DNA from: Paragorgia papillata | Lineage: Eukaryota > Cnidaria > Anthozoa > Scleralcyonacea > Coralliidae | DNA length: 64,000 nucleotides | Direction: 5' to 3' | Assembly (NCBI GenBank): GCA_035771165.1 | Contig: JAWNZC010000265.1 | Coordinates: forward strand, 2,816,001 to 2,880,000 | Shown: piece after piece, positions 11,601 through 20,655 of the stretch | Numbering within the stretch: position 1 is the stretch's first letter | Layout: the number at the start of each line of letters is the position of its first letter | Program-made: the position numbers and the translations under genes | Notes under the pieces: generated by a model | Databases searched by the model: none | What the model saw: the letters and a program-made list of their open reading frames with translations, nothing else | Told to the model about the DNA's origin: nothing

Positions 11601-11698
11601 TACCCATTGAACTCTAAGTTGTGCCCTTCACACCTTCTGTTGACGTGCAATGGCTACCCCCAGCGGCCGGAAGTTTGACTTCACCCAATCATAGGGGC

Positions 11699-11827
11699 TG
11701 TAATAACTCACGTTTATTAGACGACCACTTGTTGAATACAAGCCTATTTATATATCCTAACTACTGATTAACATATAAAGTAATCAACTACTAATTTACA
11801 TATAGTCTCACGCCACCGCATGTGACA
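11699..11827 (-). repeat. 3' LTR of Gypsy B
   Basis: 129 bp, TG...CA ended on the element's strand (TGTCACATGCGG to GAGTTATTACA). Identical to the other LTR except for one base in the AACATATAAAGTAATC/AACATATAAAATAATC segment. Confidence 0.97.
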
Positions 11828-11849
11828 TCTCTCTTTTTTTCTTTTCTTT
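11828..11849 (-). promoter_or_regulatory. Polypurine tract of Gypsy B
   Basis: On the element's strand an uninterrupted run of about 22 purines directly abuts the 3' LTR. This is the expected plus-strand primer for reverse transcription. Confidence 0.9.
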
Positions 11850-11925
11850 AAAACTAAATCCTAATTAAACTGTAAATACTGTAAGATTGTTATCAAATGT
11901 AAATAATGTAAGATTGTCATCAGTT

Positions 11926-14358
11926 CTAACCCATAGTCTCAATTAAACGTGACGGCGCGTGACGAATCCGCGTACTTCTTCTAAGAGGCTGATTTGTCTG
12001 CACCACCGGTCGACTCGTTTGTACTTCTTCTGCTATAACCTCAGGTGGTGGTGGTTGAGGCGAGCGATACTCTACACTATCAGGCTCCATGGGTGGGCTT
12101 ATAACAATCGGTTCTTTCGTTGGCAAAAGATGAATGCGATTTCGACGTAACTGCGTTCCACCTGGAGTGGCAATGACATAAGAACGAGGAGCTTGATGTT
12201 GATCAATGACCACTGCAGGATTCCATTCACGTCCATGTCGGATTCTCACTGACTCGTTTGGACAAAGAGGCGGTAATAACTTCGTACCACGGTCGTAATG
12301 TGCTTTTTGACGTTGCTGGCGTAACCGCAATCTCTGACAAACGTCATTGACTGGCTGAGGCTTAGGCTTAAGGAGATGCTTCGGAGTTGGCAATTTGGTT
12401 CTCAGCTTCCGGCTCATCAATAGTTCTGCGGGAGATTGTTCCATACCACTGATAGGTGAATTGCGAAACTCTAGTAAAGCGAGAAATGCATCTTGTTTGG
12501 AATCATCAGCTTTCTTTAACAGTCGTTTTATGGTCTGCACGTTTCTCTCGACGAGTCCATTTGACCGCGGGTAATGTGGGCTGGATGTTACCACATCCAC
12601 CTCCCATTCTCTAGCAAATTCCTTTACTCTAAGGCTGTTAAATGGCATATTATCAGCAATAATCTTCTCTGGAATACCATGACGCGCAAACATGTCCTTC
12701 ATTGCTAAAATGACAGCTTCACTATTCTTGTGGTTAAGTCGAGCTACTTCGGGGTACTTCGAAAAATAATCAACGACTAGCAAATAATCTCTTCCTTTGT
12801 AGTAAAAAATGTCCGCCGCAACGGTTGCCCACGGTCTTCCTGGGACTTCTTGTGGTATTAAAGGCTCTCTTTGATTACTTCTCTGGTGTTTTAAACAAGT
12901 GCTGCATGCTGAAACCATCTCACTAATCGAAGTATTTATACCAGGCCAGAATACTGCATTCCTAGCTCGTGCTTTGCATTTTCCCATTCCCAAATGGGCT
13001 GCATGTATGCGATTCAAAATTTCTGGTCGAAGAATATGAGGAACGATTATACGATCACCTTTGAACATCAGGCCATCATAACAGCTTATTTCATCCCTAT
13101 AGGTCCAATACGATCTAGTTTCTATAGGCGTTTCAGCTATCGTCTGTGGCCAACCATCCATAACAACTCTATGCAGCTCCTGAAGCTCTGGATCTTTCTT
13201 GGTTTCTTCTGACAGTTTGACAAACATAGTCTCCGAGACCTGGCCTGATTCCAAAATATTTTCTTCAAACTCATCCTGTTGTTCGCTTGTCTGCACAGGT
13301 AGGACTGCTCTAGAAAGTGCATCGGCAATGAAAAGTTGGCTACCAGGTGTATATTTCACTTTGACTGCATAAGGTTTAACTCGAAGTATCATTTTCTGCA
13401 ATCGAAGAGGTGCTTGATGGATAGATTTCTTTAATATTGCTTCTAACGGTTTATGGTCAGATTCAACAGTCACTTCTCTTTGCCCATACAAATACTGATG
13501 GAAATGTTCACAACCAAAAACTATTGCCAACATTTCCTTCTCAATTTGTGAATAGTTTTGTTGGCACTTCGTCAACGACTTTGAAGCATAAGCCACTGGA
13601 CGATCATTCTGTAGAATCACTGCACCCATACCTTTCGAGCTAGCATCGACAGACAAACACACAGGTTCTTCCTGATTGAAAAACTTCAAGACTGGTGCAT
13701 CAGTAATTGCTGTTTTCAAGTGTGTAAAGGCTTGTTCTTGTGCTTGATCCCAGGACCATTCAACATCTTTCTCGAGCAACTGCCGTAATGGAGCACTTAT
13801 CTGCGACATATTTGGAATGAACTTGGACACGTAAGTGACAATGCCCAAAAATCTTTTCACTTCTTCGCGATTAGTAGGACAAGGCATTTCCCTGATTGCT
13901 TTCACTTTCTGAGGATCTGGTTTCAGTCCATCTGAACTCAACACATGACCCACATAACTCACTTCGGAGACCCGAAACCGGCACTTTTCTTCATTCAACT
14001 TGAGATTTTTCTCACGACAACGTTTCAAAACCGATCGAAGTCTCTCGTCATGCTGCTCAACGTTCTCTCCCCACACTACCAGGTCATCCACGATGACTTC
14101 AACCCCTTCTATGTCTTGAAACATGTTGGACATAACACTCTGGAAAACCTCGGGGGCTGAAGCTATTCCAAATGGTAAACGTTTATAACTATACCTGCCA
14201 AAAGGAGTATTGAAGGTGGCTAACTTGCTGCTTTCTTTGGCTAATTTAACCTGCCAAAAACCATGGTTGGCATCAAGAACACTGAAAATCTTTGCATTAG
14301 GCATTCTACTGATGACATCTTCCACTGTCTGCATTGGAAACTGTTTCACGCATGACAA
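11926..14358 (-). CDS. Gypsy B polymerase: RT palm, RNase H, integrase
   Basis: About 810 codons. RT palm: FSVLDANHGFWQVKL near residue 25 and VIVDDLVVWG with the catalytic DD at 91-92. RNase H: SVDASSKGMGAV and QIEKEMLAIVFGCEHF between about 225 and 290. Integrase: zinc-binding H-x3-H ... CSTC (about 457-493), then the core with Asp in AADIFYY, Asp in IADNMPFNS and Glu in NGLVERNVQ, giving an intact D,D,E triad. The C-terminus is basic and proline-rich. The natural polymerase start lies upstream in another frame: at about 14345 the frame shifts by one base after DLNQVVMRE, so this ORF begins inside the RT. Confidence 0.95.
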   Translation of the reverse strand: MSCVKQFPMQTVEDVISRMPNAKIFSVLDANHGFWQVKLAKESSKLATFNTPFGRYSYKRLPFGIASAPEVFQSVMSNMFQDIEGVEVIVDDLVVWGENVEQHDERLRSVLKRCREKNLKLNEEKCRFRVSEVSYVGHVLSSDGLKPDPQKVKAIREMPCPTNREEVKRFLGIVTYVSKFIPNMSQISAPLRQLLEKDVEWSWDQAQEQAFTHLKTAITDAPVLKFFNQEEPVCLSVDASSKGMGAVILQNDRPVAYASKSLTKCQQNYSQIEKEMLAIVFGCEHFHQYLYGQREVTVESDHKPLEAILKKSIHQAPLRLQKMILRVKPYAVKVKYTPGSQLFIADALSRAVLPVQTSEQQDEFEENILESGQVSETMFVKLSEETKKDPELQELHRVVMDGWPQTIAETPIETRSYWTYRDEISCYDGLMFKGDRIIVPHILRPEILNRIHAAHLGMGKCKARARNAVFWPGINTSISEMVSACSTCLKHQRSNQREPLIPQEVPGRPWATVAADIFYYKGRDYLLVVDYFSKYPEVARLNHKNSEAVILAMKDMFARHGIPEKIIADNMPFNSLRVKEFAREWEVDVVTSSPHYPRSNGLVERNVQTIKRLLKKADDSKQDAFLALLEFRNSPISGMEQSPAELLMSRKLRTKLPTPKHLLKPKPQPVNDVCQRLRLRQQRQKAHYDRGTKLLPPLCPNESVRIRHGREWNPAVVIDQHQAPRSYVIATPGGTQLRRNRIHLLPTKEPIVISPPMEPDSVEYRSPQPPPPEVIAEEVQTSRPVVQTNQPLRRSTRIRHAPSRLIETMG

Positions 14359-14737
14359 CTTGATTTAAGTCACTAGGATCCATGCATACTCTAATCTTAT
14401 TGTTTTTCTTTCTGGCAATCACAAGGCTGTGTACCCACGCAGTTGGTTCTTTTGTTTTTTCAATAACACCCAACTTCTCCATTCGTCGTAACTCTTCTTC
14501 AAGTGGCTTGCGCAAAGCAACCGGAACTCTGCGAGGTGGGTGGACAACAGGTTTCGCCTCGGCATTGACCTTGATTTGGTGCTGTACGCCTTTAATCTCC
14601 CCCAGACCTGCAAAGAGATCACTAAATTCTGTCTCAACCTTTGGTTGATCTACCTCGAGGCTATAAACCCGCTTAATTAAACCAAGTTCAAGACAGGATT
14701 TTAATCCGAGGATAGATGGTAAGTCTTGTTCAACCAA
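14306..14737 (-). CDS. Gypsy B RT N-terminal segment
   Basis: Carries the RT entry region: RKPLEEELRRMEKLGVIEK, then AWVHSLVIARKKNNKIRVC and MDPSDLNQVV. It runs in a different frame from both the protease before it and the RT palm after it; each change is a one-base shift. The ORF's own first codon is an internal position, not a real start. Confidence 0.88.
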   Translation of the reverse strand: MVEQDLPSILGLKSCLELGLIKRVYSLEVDQPKVETEFSDLFAGLGEIKGVQHQIKVNAEAKPVVHPPRRVPVALRKPLEEELRRMEKLGVIEKTKEPTAWVHSLVIARKKNNKIRVCMDPSDLNQVVMRETVSNADSGRCHQ

Positions 14738-15095
14738 ACGAAGTCTAACACGAAAAATTTCCCTTTATATTCGCACGCTAAACTAACCTTCCCTTTTGGG
14801 GTAATTTTCCGCCCATCATACACTTTTAATTTGCATTTACTCTTGAGTGTTTTTGTATTCCTGAGAGACAAACGATCAAACAACGACTGCGAAATAACAT
14901 TACAATCGGCACCAGAATCCAATTTGAAATTCAAATCAGTACTGGCAATCTTCAAAACAACATGCCAGTCATCCTGCGAAACGCTCTTATTACTTGAGTC
15001 TACTGAGAATGTTAGCAAATCGTGTTCGTTTTCGCTATCTTCAGATTCCCCCAATGTATCAACCGCTTTCCCCTCAGAATCACGTTTTTTTTGCC
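14701..15095 (-). CDS. Gypsy B aspartic protease region
   Basis: Retropepsin active-site motif FKLDSGADCNVIS near 14930, followed by flap-like and C-terminal strands. It is reached from gag by a +1 change at a run of eight A (element strand) around 15085-15095; upstream codons of the open frame are shadow. A canonical -1 slip at that run would enter the wrong frame, so either a +1 event or a one-base homopolymer error is needed. The frame changes again near 14715 before the RT. Confidence 0.85.
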
Positions 15096-15838
15096 CGACA
15101 CACACGCTCAAAATGCCCTGTCTTCTTACAATAGTTACACGTTTTACCAAACGCGGGACAAGACCTCGCTGTATGAAATAAACCACAAAACGCACACTTA
15201 TCTGTCTTGGAATCTGTTCTTGAACGACGTCTAATCGGGTTCTTCTCATTGTTGTTAATGCTCCGAACTTGATTTACCGACTGATCAAAATTAATCTGCT
15301 CCTGGGGACTCATCACTTTGATCTGCTCTTTCGAGACTTCGGCTGCCCTCGCCATGCTGACTGCCTTTTCAAGTGTAAGTTTCTCTTCTCTCAACAGCCT
15401 TTCTTTAACTGCTAAATCTCGTATGCTGAACACCAACTTGTCTCTCACCATGTCATCCACGACGGTATACTCACAGGATTTCACCTTGTTTTTTAATCTT
15501 GTGACGAACTGATCAACCGTTTCGGAGTCTTTCTGCGTAATCTTCCAAAACTGATATCTCTCAAAAACCACATTCTTCCTAGGATTACAGTACCTATCAA
15601 ATTGTTCGATAACTTTATCCAGTTTCTTCTCATCGCCCTCCGGAAACTGAAATGTGTTGAAAACTTCAATAGCATCCTCGCCGGCAAAGTTCAACAAAAC
15701 GGCTATCTTCACCGAATCGCCTTTGTCTTCACTACCCGAAGCAACCAAGTAAATCTGAAATTGTTGTTTGAATCTTCTCCAGTTTTCAGATATGTTTCCC
15801 TCAAAACCCAACGTACTAGGCTTATGGAAACTATCCAT
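15080..15838 (-). CDS. Gypsy B Gag with two zinc knuckles
   Basis: 252 residues starting 23 bases inside the 5' LTR. Capsid-like helical region (residues 10-150, FxKWxxT-type QFWKITQKDSETVDQFV around 95-112), then a basic stretch and two CCHC-type knuckles: CAFCGLFHTARSC (C-x2-C-x3-H-x4-C, slightly short) and CNYCKKTGHFERVC (canonical C-x2-C-x4-H-x4-C). Gag packages the RNA; the knuckles bind it. The stop follows directly after the A8 run shared with the protease frame. Confidence 0.92.
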   Translation of the reverse strand: MDSFHKPSTLGFEGNISENWRRFKQQFQIYLVASGSEDKGDSVKIAVLLNFAGEDAIEVFNTFQFPEGDEKKLDKVIEQFDRYCNPRKNVVFERYQFWKITQKDSETVDQFVTRLKNKVKSCEYTVVDDMVRDKLVFSIRDLAVKERLLREEKLTLEKAVSMARAAEVSKEQIKVMSPQEQINFDQSVNQVRSINNNEKNPIRRRSRTDSKTDKCAFCGLFHTARSCPAFGKTCNYCKKTGHFERVCRAKKT

Positions 15839-15844
15839 AGTCTA

Positions 15845-15861
15845 CCCCACACCTGACACCA
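15845..15861 (-). promoter_or_regulatory. Primer-binding site of Gypsy B
   Basis: TGGTGTCAGGTGTGGGG directly follows the 5' LTR on the element's strand. The TGGTGTCA start is common at Gypsy primer sites; I do not assign the tRNA. Confidence 0.75.
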
Positions 15862-15990
15862 TGTAATAACTCACGTTTATTAGACGACCACTTGTTGAAT
15901 ACAAGCCTATTTATATATCCTAACTACTGATTAACATATAAAATAATCAACTACTAATTTACATATAGTCTCACGCCACCGCATGTGACA
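15862..15990 (-). repeat. 5' LTR of Gypsy B with TATA box
   Basis: 129 bp. On the element's strand it contains TATATAAATAGG (about 15906-15917), the likely core promoter, and ends TTATTACA. Very short for a Gypsy LTR. Confidence 0.96.
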
Positions 15991-16034
15991 GGGGCTGTCT
16001 TATGGAGTTAGCGTTCCAGTTTACTTAGAGTTCA

Positions 16035-17014
16035 ATGGTTGTACCTGCTAGTTTACGACGTCAATTTCTGTATGCACATCATAATGCACCTTTGTCTGGC
16101 GGACACAGAGGACGAGATTCTACTCTCTATACCATTCGTAAAAAGTACTATTGGCTTGGAATGGTTCGTGACGGCCGTAAGTGGACCAAAACGTCCATCG
16201 CTTGTGTGAAACGAAAAGCCTCTCAAGTCAAACAAGGACTAATGTAAATCCGATCGTATGAAGAACGTTGGAATACCATTGGAATCGACCTGATTGGTCC
16301 TTTTCCTGAAACCAAAACGGGTTACAAGTACGTGCTGACCGTAACAGATTTCTTCAGTCATCATACTGTCATTGTTCCGCTACCATGCGACAAATCAGCA
16401 AGAACCGTTGCATGCATACAATCTCTTTAACCATGTCATTTGTGTACGTGCCTGCCCAAAGAAATTCATGAGTGACCGAGTTCCTGAATCTCATCATCAA
16501 TGAACTTTGTCAATTTCTTTCCAGAAAGAAAGTATATACCAGCGCTTACCGACCACAAGCAAATGGCGGTACAGAACGAGCCCACCGCTTTATCAATGAC
16601 GGTGTCTCCATGTACGTCACCAAGTTTGCAAGAGAATGGGACATTTGGATACATGCTAGTGCATTTGTGCACAACACTTCCGTTATTACTGGCACAGATG
16701 AACTCACTCCTTTCTATCTGATATTTGGTAGAGAACCCGTTATGCCAACTGATGCAATGTTGTCTTCCGTCATTTCAATCCCACAAGACCAGAAAACATA
16801 CGCTCAAGACCTGCTCACACGACTCTCCACAGCTCCCAAATACATGTCGGACAGAAGCAGAAGGAGTATTACGACCTTGGCAGAGAAACTGTTCAATTTT
16901 AGCGTAGTGGGAAAACCGGAATTGCAGCCAAATGATTTACTAAAAGTTGGCTTGGGTAAGAGGGACACTCTACCCCCCGAGACAACTTTGACGTGCGTTT
17001 ACATGAGGAATTAG
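16035..17014 (+). pseudogene. Integrase of Gypsy A, decayed
   Basis: Starts with the integrase zinc module (HHNAPLSGGHRGRD ... IRKKYYWLGM; the expected CxxC is damaged, reading SIACVK), then part of the catalytic core (IGIDLIGPFPETKTGYKYVL near 16280), a break at about 16430, and the C-terminal core (YRPQANGGTERAHRFIND, with the catalytic Glu) to about 17011. Three frames and several stops. No 3' LTR was recognised after it. Confidence 0.85.
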
Positions 17015-17039
17015 ATTATGACTTCTGAACCGGTTTAAG

Positions 17040-17614
17040 CCTGGAGGACTGGGTATAGTTTAATGCATTTAATTTAAGATGGCCGATCGTCGGGAAGAAA
17101 CTGTAACTGTACTGTTAGAATTAAACGATAGAATTAAACTCACAGAAGCTTTTATACTTCTTCAGGCCAATTATCAGGTTTTCAACCATTGTTGGAGACC
17201 AAGACCATTTTTTTCGCTTCGTATTTGCTACTCTATCAATTGTTTCACTTTTTGCTGCCATTTTGTTTCGCAGTTTTGCCTCGGGTAGGCGAGTCAAATT
17301 GTTTACATGGAGGGAACTTTATCTCACCCCCTAGGGTAACCCTACCCCCAAGTATGAAATTCCCCATGTAAACGCTCGCTGTCGAGACTAAGTAAAATGA
17401 ACACAAAGTTGGCTCCCCCACCAGGGTCAACGTTTGTCCATGTAAGCGGCCCCTTCCTACATGCCAGTCAATCAGTGAAATATCACCTAGACCGTTTAGG
17501 AGGACGATATGGTATTGGATTTTTCATTTAAGTAACACTTGTTTGGGAGTGGAATGTTCTTTAACAGTAGGTTGTTCATATGCAGTTTACACTGATCTTG
17601 TATATATTTTTTAG
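17040..17614. other. Stretch upstream of exon 17615, one repeat
   Basis: An ATG with a good Kozak context (17079, MADRREETVTVLLELNDRIK) opens 69 codons, but no donor in the phase required by the next exon was found, so I do not call it. 17285-17452 resembles a member of the GTTTACATGGAG family (inverted CCATGTAAAC and CCATGTAAGCGGCCCC ends). Confidence 0.4.
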
Positions 17615-17672
17615 GAGGGTTCATCAACAAAGATGGTACCCTAAAAGATGTTTATGACGCAGCCCTCAAAAG
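17615..17672 (+). CDS. Protease gene, internal exon 1 of the supported chain
   Basis: Acceptor TATATATTTTTTAG|GA and donor CAAAAG|GTAAAAAG. Phase 1 in, phase 2 out; codes GFINKDGTLKDVYDAALK. The reading joins the next exon (starts with one base, completing AGC) without a stop. It requires a phase-1 exon upstream; the Schlafen-like exon at 6115-7084 fits, and no other fitting exon was seen between them. Confidence 0.7.
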
Positions 17673-19089
17673 GTAAAAAGCTTTTTCCAAACTGTAGCCT
17701 GCAATGCAGGCGTTTTTGATTGACATCTGTCAGTCAGTCGATAATTTATAACTAACTGATGAGGTTTAGATTATAGCCAAGAAGAGTGCGAAGCTTTGTC
17801 TCAACTTTTTAGCGTCGTAGAAACAAGAAGTTCTTTGGACGTACACATGTTACTCTCTCTTCCGCAAGGCGGAAACCGCTGGGTGGGATGAACGCGGGCG
17901 GAAGGGGAGGGAGAGAGAAGCCTCTGCCAGAAGTCTGTCGAAAAAGTGCTAAATTGGTCGAAAAAGTGCTAGATTTTAAATTTGTCGGAGGGCTTTTGAA
18001 CAACTGGCACAAAATCTTCCCTGAAGGTGTATATAGCCAAGACCTTTAAAACAGATATTTACTATTGTCAGAAAAAATTATCTCCATGTGAATTAATACT
18101 ATTAAATAGCACCAGCGATGAGAAAAGGATTGCTACCTGTTTTCCCCAAGAAGTCTATCATTTGAGAGTCTTGAGAGAGATATAGAGGAGAGGGTCTCGA
18201 GGGGTTTGTGAACATGGCTGAAGCCTGAAGGTGATGTTTTAAATCCTGTGAACGTTACCATTGCATCATGACTCGTTGATTGAAGGTTTCAGATTCGCAT
18301 ATTGTAAACACTGGTCTCGACTATGGACTGGACTTTGGACTGGAATTTGGGCTGGAATTTGCTTAAGGGGCCGTTTACATGGAGATTTTCAGCCCGGGCT
18401 GAAATTTCAACCCGGTCTTATTAAATTCTCCAGCCCGGGCTGAAAGGTTAGCCCAGGTTGAAAGTTCAGCCCGGCTGAAACCAAGATTTTAATCAATAAC
18501 TTGTCACGTAAGGAACCCGTGCAGGATGAAATTTATCCATCGTTCAGTAATTCGTAGGTCTTTGCTGATTGCTGAAACCGCTACACCTTGAGAATGCAGT
18601 CGGATTATGCGGTGCTTAATTATTTGCGGTGTTGATTTCCTGTGTTAAACCTATATGAGGCTGTATTCGCAGGTTGTCAATGTGGAAGGACGACTTTCTG
18701 CTCTACTTTCGTGTTAAAGCCTTGACTGTTCGACACAGACTGTATGAGCCGGGCGATTTCATGAAGGACGTTCGTAACGTTATTTCCCGATGAATTACTA
18801 ATATTTAATAGTAAAATGACAAAGGTTTAATACACAGAGGCGAAACTAATAACATTGGCGACTTTTGGTGCTGTTTACGTCCCCCCCCCCGGGCACGCAA
18901 TACGGTGGTACCCATGCTCCTTCCTGTATGTTATTTTATTTTACATTTGGCGGGCAGCCATCTTTTTTTTACATTTCCGGCGCACAGGAAATTTAGATTT
19001 CAAACTGGTTTGAATTTAACTGTGATTTAACCGTACTGAAATCGTGATTGTAACTACAATTAGTCTAATTTTACTGCCATTTCCAGGCC

Positions 19090-19885
19090 AGTGAGGCCAC
19101 CGTTATTAGACTTGCGATTATTTTCACGTTTGTTTACGTTTGAAGTCGCAAGTTTCACCAGAAAAAGTTGAACATTTAAAAACAATTCTCAAACTCATTA
19201 ATAATTCATGAACCAAAAACAAAAGAAATTAAAGGTGCTGTCCAGTCCGTTCTGCGCACGATCCGCATCTTTGTTTATCGGGGCCCTCAAACATGACATT
19301 CGTAGATAATTACATGAAGTACTCAGCTCAATGTAAACCGTTAGAAGCGACATGGCAGAAAACCAAGCGATTCGGTGAGGATATCTCTTCGGATTTCTTC
19401 TATTTCTTCGGAAAATGTTTTGTTTTGGGTACAAGTAATGAAGAGGAAGCAAGAAAAGCTTACAATCTTCAATAAGGTATCAGTAAATATTTTTATAAAC
19501 GAAGAAGTAAACATTAGTTTCGTACATGCGCAGAACGGACTGGACAGTACCTTTAATGTTTGGGACTTTGAAATAAGGCAAATTATATTACGTTTCAGAG
19601 GTATCTTCGGAGTTTTGAGTTTGGGAAGTCAGTTCAAATACTTGACGTCGAACTTTACCGGGATTACAAAGCCCTCGTGCATTAAAAAGGCTCGCCTTTT
19701 CAAAAAGCACTCGGACTTTGAAATCTCGGTAAAGTCCTCCGTCTCGTATTTGAACTATTACATCAATCAACTTGCGGCGTCATTTTGACAGCTTTCTTTG
19801 AAATTGTTCTACGTTTTCTGGTGAAACTTGCAACTTTCAAACGTCGGAAAATAACTGCAAGCCTATTGAGTCCCCGAAGCCCCTA
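19090..19885. repeat. Inverted-repeat element hosting a TTAA MITE
   Basis: The left arm (GACTTGCGATTATTTTCACG ... CGCAAGTTTCACCAGAAAAA) is matched in inverted order at 19800-19880 (TTTTCTGGTGAAACTTGCAA ... CGGAAAATAACTGCAAG). Diverged arms of ~80 bp; ends not precisely defined. Confidence 0.6.
19233..19552. mobile_element. MITE with TTAA target site
   Basis: 320 bp, ends AGGTGCTGTCCAGTCCGTTC and GAACGGACTGGACAGTACCT, flanked by TTAA on both sides (19229-19232, 19553-19556). TTAA duplications are typical of piggyBac and Kolobok elements. It contains a 60-codon plus-strand frame (19293-19475) with no recognised domain. Confidence 0.85.
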
Positions 19886-20119
19886 GAAACGCCTACATTG
19901 CAGACTATCCAAACTGTATTGATGCTGGATTACATGAGGGTATATTCGATCGATTTCTTTTTTGCTTCAACAGGTCTTGTGCTGACACAATTAGAAATTA
20001 GGTCCATAACACATGTGTGCTTATTATATATTCAGTAAATATATAAGACTATATTCAGTAAAATATATGATGACTGAATATATAATATTATACACTTTAT
20101 TTATTTCAATTATATATAG

Positions 20120-20271
20120 CTTCGATTGGATTGAGAATTACAAGACGGACTTAGTTTTAACATGCAAAGACGGAGATGTACCTTCAATGGGAGATCTGAG
20201 GAAGCATCTTCCGAAAGATGTTCTCCCCTGCGTTGAATTTGCGAAAAGTGAACATTGGAGTGCAGCAGAAG
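20120..20271 (+). CDS. Protease gene, internal exon 2
   Basis: Acceptor TTATATATAG|C, donor GAAG|GTGAGT (strong). Phase 2 in, phase 1 out. About 50 residues including FDWIENYKTDLVLTCKDG and LRKHLPKDVLPCVEFAK. Predicted mixed helical; no domain recognised, possibly an adaptor fold. It joins exon 28107 across a 7.8-kb intron with correct phase. Confidence 0.75.
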
Positions 20272-20332
20272 GTGAGTAAGGCTATTTTTAAGTAGGGTGT
20301 AAGAAAAGCAATTTCGTTCATTCATTTTTGCA

Positions 20333-20375
20333 TTTGTTTGTTTGTTTGTTTGTTTGTTTGTTTGTTTGTTTGTTT
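20333..20375. repeat. (TTTG)n microsatellite
   Basis: About ten TTTG units. Confidence 0.95.
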
Positions 20376-20655
20376 ACTATCGTTTGTTAATTGATTTTAA
20401 TTGATTAATTTGAATTACTGTGTTGTTTGTTTGCGGAACCTATATAGACTCTTTGCACATGATTTTAAAACAGTTCATCTGGAAGACAATTTCAAGGTTC
20501 CGATGTTTTTTTAACAGTGTTTAACTATGTTGCTTGTAGCTTTGCATGGCGATAATAGATATTTGATAAAACGTTTGTAGGTTTACACCTAGCCTGCGTA
20601 GCCGGCGCTGGGGTGATTGGGGAAGGGGAGCGCCTGCAGGCGTCTATTGTTATTT

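Larger units (their letters stand above)
11699..15990 (-). mobile_element. Complete Gypsy-type LTR retrotransposon B
   Basis: 4292 bp, minus strand, with 129-bp LTRs at both ends and a perfect 5-bp target duplication GGGGC (11694-11698 and 15991-15995). Order from its 5' end: primer site, gag, protease, RT, RNase H, integrase, polypurine tract. The LTRs differ at one of 129 positions, so insertion is recent. The reading frame nevertheless changes three times (near 15085, 14715 and 14345). Domain order RT-RNase H-integrase places it in the Gypsy/Metaviridae group. It is inserted inside the small element at 11605-16037. Confidence 0.97.
11605..16037. mobile_element. Small hAT-like element split by Gypsy B
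   Basis: Ends CATTGAACTCTAAG (left) and CTTAGAGTTCAATG (right) are inverted copies. GTTGTACC precedes (11597-11604) and follows (16038-16045), an 8-bp target duplication. Without Gypsy B the element is about 136 bp. It lies between the linker and integrase of Gypsy A, and the Gypsy A frame is continuous across one copy of the duplication. Confidence 0.85.
17673..20119. other. Intron with MITEs
   Basis: No exon seen. Contains a GGGGCCGTTTACATGGAGAT repeat end at 18365, a pair of inverted CAGCCCGGGCTGAAA blocks (18388-18475), an inverted-repeat host element (about 19090-19885) and a TTAA-flanked MITE inside it. Confidence 0.5.

Noticed and set aside
11605..11698. A long terminal repeat of Gypsy A
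   Set aside because: Its ends are inverted, not direct, and carry an 8-bp duplication, so it is a DNA element.
17079..17288. ATG with good context as the first exon of the protease gene
   Set aside because: No donor in phase 1 was found, and the frame runs into a repeat.
19293..19475. 60-codon frame inside the TTAA MITE
   Set aside because: No recognised domain; possibly a captured or chance frame.
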